Assembly: GCA_944325885.1 (NCBI GenBank)
Contig: CALVBT010000001.1
Coordinates: forward strand, 1-64,000
Direction: 5' to 3'
DNA length: 64,000 bases
Source of the DNA: Candidatus Gastranaerophilales bacterium
GTDB lineage: Bacteria; Cyanobacteriota; Vampirovibrionia; Gastranaerophilales; Gastranaerophilaceae
Shown: piece after piece, positions 1-8,921 of the stretch
Numbering within the stretch: the first letter of the stretch is position 1
Layout of the letters: the number at the start of each line of letters is the position of its first letter
Made by a program: the position numbers and the translations under genes
The notes under the pieces: model-generated
Database searches by the model: none
What the model was told of the DNA's origin: nothing
Seen by the model: the letters and a program-made list of their open reading frames with translations, nothing else

Positions 1-960
1 GTAATACCTTCACCAAATTTTAATGTATCTGTACCATTATTATCTAAGATTGTATCGTTGCCATCTCCAAGATTGAATACATAGGTATCATTCCATACGG
101 CTCCTTCTAGATAGTCATTCCCTTGTTCTCCAACAAGTACATTATTGCTACCGTGACTTATTAACGAATCATTACCATCTCCGCCGTAAACAGTATCATT
201 ATTTCTAACTGTTATGCTGTCATGTCCTGCATATCCATATAATTTTTCAGCAAGAAGTGAATCTATTAATACATCATTTTCTGATGTACCGTGAGTAGTA
301 ACTTTACTCAATACATCATCTATAGTAAGTACAGTGCCATCTGCAAATTCATAGTATTCTATTCTGTTTTCCGGTGCTACAGTTGCATTTTTTATCAAAA
401 TAGAATCATCCGAATTTGTAAATGTAATTATCATTGCATTATCTTGGTCCAATCCCGTAAAGATAGTGTTCTCTGCTGTTATACCTTCTCCAAATTTTAT
501 TGTATCTGTACCTTGTGAGTCTAAAATAGTATCATTTCCGTCGCCCAGGTTAAAGATAAAGGTATCATTCGTTGATGATGCCGTAATGTCATCATTTCCT
601 TTACCTCCAATAAAGGTGTCACCACCAGCCCAATAGCCGATTAATGTATCATTACCATCTCCTCCGTCTAAATAATCTCTATCACCTGTGTTGTGGATTG
701 AATCATTACCATCACCGCCATAAACTGTATCGTTTCCCCAACCGGTAACGATAGTGTCATTACCATTTTCTCCGTAAATTTTATCATTGTCTTCACAGGT
801 ATCAATGTAATCATCACCATCACCACCGTATACAAGGTCATCGCCCTGTCTTGTATAGATAGTATCATTACCGGCTTGACCAAATACAGCTTCTTGCTCA
901 GCAGTACCTTCAATATTATCGTCACCTTGTGTGCCGTATCTTACAATTTTATCAGCTGAA
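1..960 (-). repeat. Tandem RTX/HCBP module, about 159-aa period
   Basis: Within the RTX gene, the block near positions 7-100 recurs near 484-576 with a 477-nt shift (159 codons). Both copies encode FNLGDGNDTILD followed by GTDT(I/L)KFGEGIT. Each block is preceded in the protein by GGDGxD-type calcium-binding nonapeptides. The repeat array continues past the left edge. Confidence 0.75.
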
Positions 961-2567
961 TCAAGCAGCATTACATAATCCTGACCGTATGAGGCAAAAT
1001 GGTCATAAAATTCTGAATAATTGCTCTCATCCTTGTATCCGAGAGTTATAAATGTTTGACAAAAATCAGTAAGCAGCATTTGTCCTGCCAGCTCATCAGT
1101 CGCAATAACTTCTGAAATATGTTCTTGAACAGCTGAGAGGTCATACAATAAATTGCCTGTATTAGGGTCTGTTTCAAATTGAATCATGTCATAAACAGAT
1201 TCTAGTCCTGTCTGGACTTCTAACTGAGCATAGATAAGCTGAGAAAGGTCAGTATATGTACTCAACAAAAGGTTTGCTGCTTGAGGGTTCGGGTTTGGTG
1301 TTCCTTCTTTTCCAATAAATTGGTCATTTAAAAATTGTTCAAGTACGTGTAATTTTTTAGCATCAAAATTTTCGCCTCTGCTGCCGTCAACAACTTCATC
1401 TGCACCGGTCCACTTGTATATAATCTGCGTTAATATACTTTTTTTCTCTCCGACATTTGTTTCTGCAACAAAACTTTCAACAAGTTCTTGCAGCTCACCT
1501 GTTTCATCCAATGCCATTGCCTGATGTAAATTATGTACAACACCATAGCCTGGTACATAAGGAAGTGCTTCTATTTCAGCAGAAACTTCCACTTCTTCAG
1601 CTGCAATAGAAATGGTTTTGTTTACCTGTAATGAATAATCACCTATATCTCTTGTTTGAGCGTCCGTTGTTGTATAAGAGCCTAAGCCTAAAAGTTGGTT
1701 ACCGCTTTCGTCAAAATCGGCTCTTGTTTGATGAGACAAATTAATTGAAGCTATTCCGGCTTCTTCAATTGATATAATAGAACCGTCAGATTTTATTACC
1801 TGCAAATCAGAAAAACTTTCGTCAGAAGAATTTATTACACCGTCATTGTTAGTGTCCAAATCAGAAAGAGCATCAAAACCCGATGTTGCTATTGTTCCGT
1901 CTGTCTTTTCATAATTGTCGCCAAAAAGCTCGTTTCCATTGTCTATAACACCGTTATTGTTTTTATCATATGCCAGTATGCCGTCATTACCGCCGACCCA
2001 GGCAGATAACTCTTTAAATCCGTCTTTGTCATGGTCCATCATCATTCCGTCTGTTAACGGTGTTGTTTCTATTCCGTTACCATCAAGGTCGACTAATAAT
2101 GGGTCGATGTTATATATACCAGAACTTTTACTATCTTTGAATTTTTCACCAATTCCATTTAAATTTTTTTCATCATTTAATAAAGCAGCTATACATTTGT
2201 CTCTTTCATTCCCCTCAAATTTTCCATCAGGATCAATCATAAAAGAAGTGTTAGGATTTGGCATAAATCCTCCACTATCATTTGGTTGAAATAAATCATC
2301 CAACATTGCTTGCGACCAATTACCTTCGTTATTACCTGCAATCTTTTTACCATTTACCCAATTCTGTATTTCTTTATCAGAGGCAGTCTCATATCTTGCT
2401 TTATCTTGTGCGCTATTTTCAACCTCATTATGTGCATTAATATATGCATCAATATAATTAGGATAAAGCATCTTCACCTCTGCATAATTTGAACCAAAAT
2501 ATTTTTGTAAATATGATTCAGCACTTGATGTGTGCATGGGGTAAGTTGGATCTGCATAAATTGTCAT
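1..2567 (-). CDS. RTX calcium-binding protein with FrpC-like self-processing module (3' end outside window)
   Basis: The frame is open from an ATG at 2567 to the left edge, about 855 codons, with AGGAG at 2576-2580 as ribosome binding site. Residues 151-330 resemble the self-processing module of FrpC-like RTX proteins: an Asp155-Pro156 bond is followed at once by VDLDGNGIET, then the calcium-loop motif NNNGVIDNGNELFG and a second EF-hand-like loop (DTNNDGVINSSDE). From about residue 540 onward there are many glycine/aspartate nonapeptides (GGDGNDSI, GGDGDDYI), and HCBP-related segments (FNLGDGNDTILD) occur twice. There is no N-terminal signal peptide, which fits type I secretion with a C-terminal signal outside the window. 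It follows the kelch-like gene with a 22-nt gap and is probably co-transcribed. Family assignment is firm; the role (adhesin, cross-linking surface protein or toxin) is unknown. Confidence 0.9.
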   Translation of the reverse strand, partial: MTIYADPTYPMHTSSAESYLQKYFGSNYAEVKMLYPNYIDAYINAHNEVENSAQDKARYETASDKEIQNWVNGKKIAGNNEGNWSQAMLDDLFQPNDSGGFMPNPNTSFMIDPDGKFEGNERDKCIAALLNDEKNLNGIGEKFKDSKSSGIYNIDPLLVDLDGNGIETTPLTDGMMMDHDKDGFKELSAWVGGNDGILAYDKNNNGVIDNGNELFGDNYEKTDGTIATSGFDALSDLDTNNDGVINSSDESFSDLQVIKSDGSIISIEEAGIASINLSHQTRADFDESGNQLLGLGSYTTTDAQTRDIGDYSLQVNKTISIAAEEVEVSAEIEALPYVPGYGVVHNLHQAMALDETGELQELVESFVAETNVGEKKSILTQIIYKWTGADEVVDGSRGENFDAKKLHVLEQFLNDQFIGKEGTPNPNPQAANLLLSTYTDLSQLIYAQLEVQTGLESVYDMIQFETDPNTGNLLYDLSAVQEHISEVIATDELAGQMLLTDFCQTFITLGYKDESNYSEFYDHFASYGQDYVMLLDSADKIVRYGTQGDDNIEGTAEQEAVFGQAGNDTIYTRQGDDLVYGGDGDDYIDTCEDNDKIYGENGNDTIVTGWGNDTVYGGDGNDSIHNTGDRDYLDGGDGNDTLIGYWAGGDTFIGGKGNDDITASSTNDTFIFNLGDGNDTILDSQGTDTIKFGEGITAENTIFTGLDQDNAMIITFTNSDDSILIKNATVAPENRIEYYEFADGTVLTIDDVLSKVTTHGTSENDVLIDSLLAEKLYGYAGHDSITVRNNDTVYGGDGNDSLISHGSNNVLVGEQGNDYLEGAVWNDTYVFNLGDGNDTILDNNGTDTLKFGEGI

Positions 2568-2589
2568 AATTTAAACTCCTATATTATTA

Positions 2590-4215
2590 CTACCTAAATT
2601 TAATAATTTGTGGACGTATCCAATTTTGTGTAACCTTTGCAGTATTTTTATCAGAAGTAGGAAATCCACCTATAATCATAACTTTATAATCTTTGTTATC
2701 AGAATATGGAAAAAACTTGGCACCCAATGATTCTCGTAAAAGTTTAGGTCCGAGCTTTACCTTATCTTTTTTATAATCGTATATTACAGTATTTAAGCAA
2801 GCTTTACCGGCAATTTCTTTGGCTTTTAAGTTTAATGGTGCATCAGAAAGATGCATAGAACCGCAAGTTATCAAAAATCTATATTTAGATAAAGGTACTA
2901 TGTTAACTGCATTTGATTGTGAAAATTCTTCTATTTTTATACCTAGGTGTTCCTGTAATACATTTTTTAATTTAGCTATTGTTTTTCGATTTTTCCATTT
3001 TTCTTGTGAACTTACTTCAGAAAATTGATTAGTTTTATTGTTAAAAGTATATGTATAATTCTCTGTTATAAACACTACATCATTGTTGGGTAACTTTATA
3101 TAAAACAAATAGTGTTCCATTTCCTTAAGTGGAGGTAGGTTATAAAAGGCATTTTTTGTTGGATCATATACCAATATTGACTCTAATTTTGCATATAAAT
3201 TTTCAGAAAATAATTCCTGAATAGAAGATATCTTATCATTTCTATATCTAATAGGAACAATCATTTTTCCATTATCTAAAACAATAAAATCTGCAGGCAA
3301 AGGCATGTGCTTTACACTTTGAGGCAATTTAGGTAATTTTGTAAGAAAATTTTTCTCTACATTATATAAATACAATTGATATTTCAATCTTTCTTCTTTT
3401 GATAAATAAGTATTATTTCCAACTTGCCTATCATCTCCTCCAAAGAATTTCTTAATCTTGTTTTCAAATATTAAGTAATTTGGTAAATAGTCTGCTACAT
3501 ATAGATAATTAAGAGAAAGAGAATTATTTATATAAGTTGTCTTCAAAAAGTATTTATCGCTATTTTGAAATTTTTGCGTTTTAAGGTTAAATGAATATAT
3601 GGGATTGTTTGCAGAATATACTGGATTATTGGACGTAATAAATACTGGATTTTTTGACATATCTTCAGTAATTACATAAGGTTCTATATCTTTCACCCCT
3701 ATTGCATTCATCTTAATAAATTTATTTTTTTTAACATCGTAATATTCATAGCAAAAATCTGTTTTGTATTCTCCACCAATACTAGGTCGACAAAAAGATA
3801 TCTTATAAATATTGTTATTGCTTGCTCGGTATGCAGATTTTACAGGTGTCAAATAATAATTTGTCTTTGGACCAAGATATATACAGGCATCTTTGCCAAT
3901 ACAAGACAAAAATTCATTTGTTTTTACAAATAAACTTACGGACTTTATAAATCCTGTTGTGAGTTGAAATAACAGCCATATCGATATTACGGACACACAA
4001 AAACGACGCAGAGTTAAAAGTCTTTTCTCTCTTTTATATCTCTTTTTATCTTCCCAATAATGTTTGTCTTTCCATTCATCAAATTTTACATATCTGTCAG
4101 GATCATCAAATACACTCTCATCTACTGGTTCAGGTTCTTTTCCCCATATTTTTTTGCACAACTCTTTTATATTCTTTTGGGTAAAAAAATTCCTTAATGA
4201 TTCTATTATCTTCAT
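2590..4215 (-). CDS. Membrane-anchored kelch-like beta-propeller protein
   Basis: This 541-residue protein has a charged cytoplasmic N-terminus (about 50 residues rich in Lys/Arg/Trp) and one hydrophobic segment around residues 52-75. A long extracytoplasmic part follows. In it, blades like LVYDPTKNAFYNLPPL, VIYDYKKDKVKLGPKL and a final VMIIGGFPTS recur, as in kelch/galactose-oxidase-type propellers. The motifs are degenerate, so the blade number is not certain. ATG at 4215 is preceded by GGAAAG. It lies 22 nt upstream of the RTX gene on the same strand, suggesting the two are made together and may interact. I do not recognise a named family; a binding or sensor role is inferred only from the fold. 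Confidence 0.6.
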   Translation of the reverse strand: MKIIESLRNFFTQKNIKELCKKIWGKEPEPVDESVFDDPDRYVKFDEWKDKHYWEDKKRYKREKRLLTLRRFCVSVISIWLLFQLTTGFIKSVSLFVKTNEFLSCIGKDACIYLGPKTNYYLTPVKSAYRASNNNIYKISFCRPSIGGEYKTDFCYEYYDVKKNKFIKMNAIGVKDIEPYVITEDMSKNPVFITSNNPVYSANNPIYSFNLKTQKFQNSDKYFLKTTYINNSLSLNYLYVADYLPNYLIFENKIKKFFGGDDRQVGNNTYLSKEERLKYQLYLYNVEKNFLTKLPKLPQSVKHMPLPADFIVLDNGKMIVPIRYRNDKISSIQELFSENLYAKLESILVYDPTKNAFYNLPPLKEMEHYLFYIKLPNNDVVFITENYTYTFNNKTNQFSEVSSQEKWKNRKTIAKLKNVLQEHLGIKIEEFSQSNAVNIVPLSKYRFLITCGSMHLSDAPLNLKAKEIAGKACLNTVIYDYKKDKVKLGPKLLRESLGAKFFPYSDNKDYKVMIIGGFPTSDKNTAKVTQNWIRPQIIKFR

Positions 4216-4441
4216 CTCTCACACTTTCCTATTAGGCATGCTTCTATCTTTATCACATTAATTGTTTCATCTTACAGTTTTTTTTAATGTTTGTATATAC
4301 TATTTATGTAAAAAGATGTTCTTTAAGATATTAATTATTCAAAAGTCTATATTAATCAACCTTTTATAACTACTTTTGTTTTGTAAAGATTTGTGTTTAC
4401 GTTTATGTAACAGTAAGGATTAGAATATGTGTTTTGTAAAA

Positions 4442-4473
4442 GCAAACAGGTTCTTATTCGCCTATTGTTTTGC
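4442..4473 (-). terminator. Possible intrinsic terminator after GT4 gene
   Basis: On the minus strand, GCAAAACA (starting in the last codons) can pair with TGTTTGC downstream, with a one-base bulge, followed by TTTT. The stem overlaps the stop codon of the glycosyltransferase gene. Stability is modest. Confidence 0.35.
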
Positions 4474-5670
4474 AGTTGATTTCAGAATTTCTATATGTCG
4501 TGGCAGAAGCTTTTTTAAATCGTATTTTTCGATTATAGTGTTTCTTGCATTTTCTCTTATTTCTGCCATTTTATCCTGATTATCCAGTGCATACTCTACT
4601 TTATCTGTCAGTTCATCTATATTAAAGAAATCAACAAGCAATCCATTTTTGTTGTCTTCTATAACCTCTTGCACAGGCGGTGTTTTTGAGCCGACTACAC
4701 AGCAGCCGCAAGACATTGCCTCAAGCATTGACCATGAGAGTACAAAAGGATATGTAAGATACACATGGGCTGAGGATATTTGCAGGAGCTTTTTGTATTC
4801 CATATAAGGTAATCCGCCGGTGAAATGGACTCTGGACATATCAAGGTCTAATTTATTTAGCATAATTTGTTTATATGAGCCTTTTTCTAATTTTGGACCA
4901 TAGCAGATTCTATCCTCACCGCCTATGACGATATGGACATTTTTTCTTAGTTTTAATAGTTTTTCAGCCATTTCCATAAATTGAGGAAATCCTCTATATG
5001 CTTCCATACCTCTTGTTGCATAGGTAACAACTTCATCTTTTGCAGTTAATTTAATATCTGTATTTGGAATTTTTAATACAGCATCAGGATTAGGTATAAA
5101 GTAATCCGTATCAATACCATCGTGCAAGACTTCTATTTTATGATGAAAATCTTTTGGAAACTGACTTTTTTGCCAATTTGTTGGGCATATGCCTTTATCG
5201 CAGGAAACCAAATCGAGCAGCAGTTGAGCATTCATTGTTCTGGTTTTGGCTTTTCTATCCTCGTTTATTTGTTCTCCGCTAAAATCGATATCAGAGTTTT
5301 CCGATTTATAATACCATTCGCAAAAATTTATTAGAGGAACATCAGGGAAAATATCTTTAAGATACAAAGAATTACCCCAGGGGTGGGCATAGATTACATC
5401 AGGTTTAAACCCTTTATTTTTCAATTTTATTGCAACTTCTGCGGCAGATTGTCCGTGGATAACTGCTTCTTCAAAAGTTCTTAGATACCTATGGCAGTTT
5501 TCGGGGACTTTTCTTTTTAATTTATACTCATATTTTTTTACCCGTGGAATTTTTACATCGTTTTTGGTACCCGTAATAAAGACAATTTCATTTGACGGGT
5601 CTTTTGAAAGTTCAATTAGAATATGTCTGAACTGTGCGGGAAAGTTGCGATGAGAAAACAAAAATTTCAT
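4462..5670 (-). CDS. GT4-family glycosyltransferase
   Basis: A 402-residue GT-B fold glycosyltransferase. The N-terminus (MKFLFSHRNFPAQFRH) is typical of a GT4 group that also has an EWYY/F-like motif near residue 140, seen here as CEWYYKSENSDIDF. The C-terminal donor-binding half has the canonical run EAMSCGCCVVGS followed by EVIEDNKNGLLVD near residues 320-350, the E-x7-E nucleotide-sugar site. It probably acts in the cytoplasm on a surface-glycan precursor. ATG at 5670 has AGGT upstream. It sits divergently from an FkbM methyltransferase gene across a 300-nt regulatory gap, at the edge of the CDP-glycerol locus. The sugar donor cannot be read from sequence. Confidence 0.85.
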   Translation of the reverse strand: MKFLFSHRNFPAQFRHILIELSKDPSNEIVFITGTKNDVKIPRVKKYEYKLKRKVPENCHRYLRTFEEAVIHGQSAAEVAIKLKNKGFKPDVIYAHPWGNSLYLKDIFPDVPLINFCEWYYKSENSDIDFSGEQINEDRKAKTRTMNAQLLLDLVSCDKGICPTNWQKSQFPKDFHHKIEVLHDGIDTDYFIPNPDAVLKIPNTDIKLTAKDEVVTYATRGMEAYRGFPQFMEMAEKLLKLRKNVHIVIGGEDRICYGPKLEKGSYKQIMLNKLDLDMSRVHFTGGLPYMEYKKLLQISSAHVYLTYPFVLSWSMLEAMSCGCCVVGSKTPPVQEVIEDNKNGLLVDFFNIDELTDKVEYALDNQDKMAEIRENARNTIIEKYDLKKLLPRHIEILKSTAKQ

Positions 5671-5970
5671 AGATACCTCTTTTTTATATAAATTAGGTTT
5701 TACACTATTTCTTTATTTTTTGCAAATTTTAGTTATTATTTTCTATTATTTTTTGTGAAATCCTTCACGCATTTTTGTGAAAAAATTTTCGTTAATTTTA
5801 TAAATTTGCTCAAACTATCTGCAACTTATGCTCAAACCATGTGAACGGTTACACTAAGGGTGCTGCATGAGTAATGAGATTGACTTAAAGTTGCTAAAAA
5901 TGTATGAAAATGCAGCTTTTTATGGATAAAAATATCTGATTATGTTAAACTTGCTAAATGGGGAGAGAGT
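5671..5970. promoter_or_regulatory. Divergent promoter region with Rex-like site
   Basis: This 300-nt gap separates two divergent genes. Positions 5753-5770 read TTGTGAA-ATCC-TTCACGC, close to the Rex consensus TTGTGAA-N4-TTCACAA (12 of 14 fixed positions), with a further TTTTTGTGAAAA half-site just downstream. For the plus-strand gene, TTGACT at 5880-5885 and TATGAA at 5903-5908 are 17 nt apart, a good sigma-70 type promoter. Two direct copies of TGCTCAAAC start at 5807 and 5829, 22 nt apart. No convincing small ORF is present. Confidence 0.45.
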
Positions 5971-7089
5971 ATGTTTGAAGAGTTTGATGTAATAAAAAAA
6001 GATAGTAGAGTCGCAATCTTCGGCACAGAGATAGTCGGAGTACAAATAAAGAATTTTATTGAAAAAAATCGACCTGATTTAAAAATAGTGTGCTTTGTTG
6101 ACTCAAAAAAATCTGGAGAATGTGAAGGGATTGAAGTAATTAAATTAAAAGACCTCCCGGAAAAAAAGAAACTGTTCGATATTTTGATTGTATCAACACG
6201 CTGGCATGCTCCTGAAACAATAGTTGTTTTAAATTATCTTGATATCCCATTTTTAATGATATCCACGCCTTCTGAGTGCAGTAGCAAAAAAATTCACTAC
6301 TTTGAAAAATTCAAACGGGCTATATCTATTTTCAAAACTGACGAGGATCGTTTTCTTTTCAATATGCTGTGGGAAACATATTGCAGCGGATATTATGAGA
6401 AGCTGGAACAATTTGTGCTGAAGAAATATGGTATATCAAAGTATCAGCCTGTCAGAAATTATAATGCTCAGTATTTGGAATATATCAATAAGAGTGTAAT
6501 TAAAACTGTTTTGGACGGTGGCTTTTGCAATGGAATAAACTCTCTGGCTTTTAAAAAACATTTATTAAATCTAAAACGGATTTATGCATTTGAGCCGATG
6601 TATGAAAAATTCAAAGATGAAAATTTGGATTATTTTATTAACCAAGCAGATTTTGTGACTATTATATCCTGCGGTTTGTGGGAAAAAAGTGGAAAAATAG
6701 AATTCTGTGAAAATGTTCCATATCATAGTGCCTCAAGAATCATTGGTACAAGAGGTTTTTCAAAAAAGAAACCTCATGAAAATATTGTAGAAATTGAAAC
6801 TATCACAATCGATGAAGCTAAGAAGAATCTTGGGATAGAGAAAGTTGACTTTATAAAACTGGATATAGAAGGAGCAGAAATGCAGGCACTGCATGGAGCA
6901 GTGTCTACACTTGAAGAAGATCGTCCTCAGCTTGCTGTTTCCATTTATCACTTAACAGAGGATTTTGTTTCTATTCCTATATATTTAAACGAAATAATGA
7001 AAAATTATACATTTCATATAGGTCATTACAGTTACGATTTGAATGAAACAATACTATATGCAATACCTGATGAGCTTTTAGAAAAATAA
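5971..7089 (+). CDS. FkbM-family methyltransferase with N-terminal Rossmann module
   Basis: The 372-residue protein has two parts. Residues 1-115 form a small Rossmann-like domain (VAIFGTEIVG near 14-23), of the kind fused to sugar-modifying enzymes. Residues 175-365 match FkbM-type SAM-dependent methyltransferases: TVLDGGF (SAM loop, glycine-rich motif altered), YAFEPMYEKFK, and the family hallmark DFIKLDIEGAEMQAL, ending with a PQLAVSIYH strand. FkbM enzymes O-methylate sugars or natural products. ATG follows a strong GGGGAGAG site. It is a paralogue of the gene at 15784-16920 (same architecture and C-terminal pattern), and both lie on the plus strand at the ends of the minus-strand CDP-glycerol locus. 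It probably methylates that glycan; the exact acceptor is unknown. Confidence 0.85.
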   Translation: MFEEFDVIKKDSRVAIFGTEIVGVQIKNFIEKNRPDLKIVCFVDSKKSGECEGIEVIKLKDLPEKKKLFDILIVSTRWHAPETIVVLNYLDIPFLMISTPSECSSKKIHYFEKFKRAISIFKTDEDRFLFNMLWETYCSGYYEKLEQFVLKKYGISKYQPVRNYNAQYLEYINKSVIKTVLDGGFCNGINSLAFKKHLLNLKRIYAFEPMYEKFKDENLDYFINQADFVTIISCGLWEKSGKIEFCENVPYHSASRIIGTRGFSKKKPHENIVEIETITIDEAKKNLGIEKVDFIKLDIEGAEMQALHGAVSTLEEDRPQLAVSIYHLTEDFVSIPIYLNEIMKNYTFHIGHYSYDLNETILYAIPDELLEK

Positions 7090-7121
7090 TAATACAAAAT
7101 TTAAAATTCAGGTTTGTGTGG

Positions 7122-8921
7122 TTATCTTTTCAGAGAATTTTTACTAATATCCTGAAAAGCAGCGAGCGCTCTGGATGTAGACTTGCCGTCTCTTGGTCCT
7201 AAATAGTATGATATTTTATTTTTTCGGTATTCAACATAACTGTCGATTGACTCTATTTGATGCAATTCTTTAATTAAATCATTTTGTGGACAAATAAGTT
7301 TACCAACTTGAAAAATATTATTCCAAAAATAGTTCTCTGGATGTTCTTTTACTGTTAAATATAAAATATGTACATCAGGATTAAGATAAGGCACTTCACA
7401 AGACGCACCGCTTTTTGCATCAATTAATGCAATATCTGCGAGAACAGCAGCTTTTGAAAAACTGTAATTTCCTTCGAGTACAATATCAGAAATTTCATTT
7501 AAGATATCCAAATCAGTTTTCTTTTCTTTTAGTCTGTATGTGCAGTGATGCGCTTTTGAAACAACGAAATACTCTTCTCTTAAATTTTTTAATTGCTCAT
7601 AAAAGATTTGTATAGAACTGTCCTCATCCCATGTCGGGAAATATACAAGAATTTTTTTCTCTGTATTTATACAAAGTTCATTTTTTATATCAGTTTTTTT
7701 AGGAGGGGAATTAAAGAAATCATCATGTTTGGGTATACCGATTTCATATATACTTTTTCCTTTGATATAGTCTTTTATTTTTTCTCTGGTGTAATCTCCG
7801 TATATTAGCCTTGCATCGAATCCTTCAGTTGCTTTTTTTGTACTGCAAAAATTGTTTTTATTCAAACCGGCCCCGTACTGAAGGTTTACTTTAAAGTTTA
7901 AATATTTGCTCAAGTAATATATTCGTTGGGTTGTTACTGCAATTTCTGCATAGGGATTTGCTTTTTCCGAGTATTTTAAATTTTCATCATTTAAAATACT
8001 CTTAGCTGTTTCATAATCAAACCAATCCTTTGCAAGATTTATATTACAAGGCTCACATATGAATTTTACACAAAAATTATTTTCTTCCAGTGCCTTATAT
8101 ATCGGAAGAAACTGATAAATTTCGAATGCATCCATAAGATAAAATTCAACATCAACTTGTTTTGATTTTTTTGCAGTGACAAAAATATTGTTTGCTTTGT
8201 TGCCTATTTTGTAAGGAATGAGTTCTATATTTTCAACTTTTAAATATTTATTTATCCAATAATTCAGTGTTTCTTCCGAAAAAACACGGAGATGATTAAC
8301 AGACTCCACGTAGTTCAAATACGGAACCTGAATATAAGAAATCCCATCAGGTTTTAAGATTCTTTTTATTTCAGAAAGAGACGACTCTAAATTAAAAACA
8401 TGCTCTAGAACTTCCTGTGCTATTACAATATCAAAAAAATCATCTTCAAAAGGAATATCCTCAGCATATGCAAATACAATGTTTTTTAATTTTTGTCTGT
8501 TTTTCAGAACCCTTAATGCTGACAGGTCAATTCCGTATACATCATGACCCAGTCCTTTCAACTTTTCTAACAGTTTACAGTTTCCGCAGCCTATATCTAA
8601 AATTCGCAGCTTATTATTACCTTGCTGTTGAATCAAATTATAGATTTTTTGCATACCATATCGGTTTTCGAAATATTCATCGTCCCACAGATTCTGATAT
8701 TTGTAGTCCTGATTTGCAAGATGCTTAATAAAATAGTTGTAGTCACCGCTTTGAGCTTTTTGTACAAGAAATTTATTTTCTCCGGAAATAAAAGAATTAC
8801 GGTACAATGCAGTTTCTCTAGTATATGAAGTCAGAGCAGATTTGTATGAGTTTTTTTTCTTATTTTTTAGTGCATCCTGTATATACCTTACGATGCTGTA
8901 TCTAAACGAAAGAGGAATCAC
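7122..8921 (-). CDS. Bifunctional: class I methyltransferase + CDP-glycerol glycerophosphotransferase-like domain
   Basis: Residues 90-240 are a class I SAM methyltransferase (ILDIGCGNCKLL, then AQEVLEHVFNLESSL and a PDGISYIQVP strand). Residues 255-590 resemble the GT-B domain of CDP-glycerol glycerophosphotransferases (ILVYFPTWDED, SKAHHCTYR, VLADIALIDAKSGASCE). I chose GTG at 8921 rather than TTG at 8939 because AGGAG lies 7 nt upstream of the GTG. This makes a GTGTGA overlap with the stop of the upstream gene and gives 599 residues. The fusion suggests one protein that extends and methylates a polyol-phosphate or related polymer. It is the last gene of a three-gene run (11721 to 7122). 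Domain calls are solid; substrates are inferred. Confidence 0.78.
   Translation of the reverse strand: MIPLSFRYSIVRYIQDALKNKKKNSYKSALTSYTRETALYRNSFISGENKFLVQKAQSGDYNYFIKHLANQDYKYQNLWDDEYFENRYGMQKIYNLIQQQGNNKLRILDIGCGNCKLLEKLKGLGHDVYGIDLSALRVLKNRQKLKNIVFAYAEDIPFEDDFFDIVIAQEVLEHVFNLESSLSEIKRILKPDGISYIQVPYLNYVESVNHLRVFSEETLNYWINKYLKVENIELIPYKIGNKANNIFVTAKKSKQVDVEFYLMDAFEIYQFLPIYKALEENNFCVKFICEPCNINLAKDWFDYETAKSILNDENLKYSEKANPYAEIAVTTQRIYYLSKYLNFKVNLQYGAGLNKNNFCSTKKATEGFDARLIYGDYTREKIKDYIKGKSIYEIGIPKHDDFFNSPPKKTDIKNELCINTEKKILVYFPTWDEDSSIQIFYEQLKNLREEYFVVSKAHHCTYRLKEKKTDLDILNEISDIVLEGNYSFSKAAVLADIALIDAKSGASCEVPYLNPDVHILYLTVKEHPENYFWNNIFQVGKLICPQNDLIKELHQIESIDSYVEYRKNKISYYLGPRDGKSTSRALAAFQDISKNSLKR

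Noticed and set aside
291-518. Open frame on the plus strand inside the RTX gene
   Set aside because: It is a shadow of the RTX repeats; the minus frame is open for over 2.5 kb, has a ribosome site and encodes clear domain motifs.
1915-2492. Plus-strand frames under the 5' part of the RTX gene
   Set aside because: No ribosome site or recognisable protein; codon pattern follows the minus-strand gene.
5671-5970. Small RNA or small ORF in the 300-nt divergent gap
   Set aside because: Only very short frames and no terminator; promoter and operator elements explain the space.
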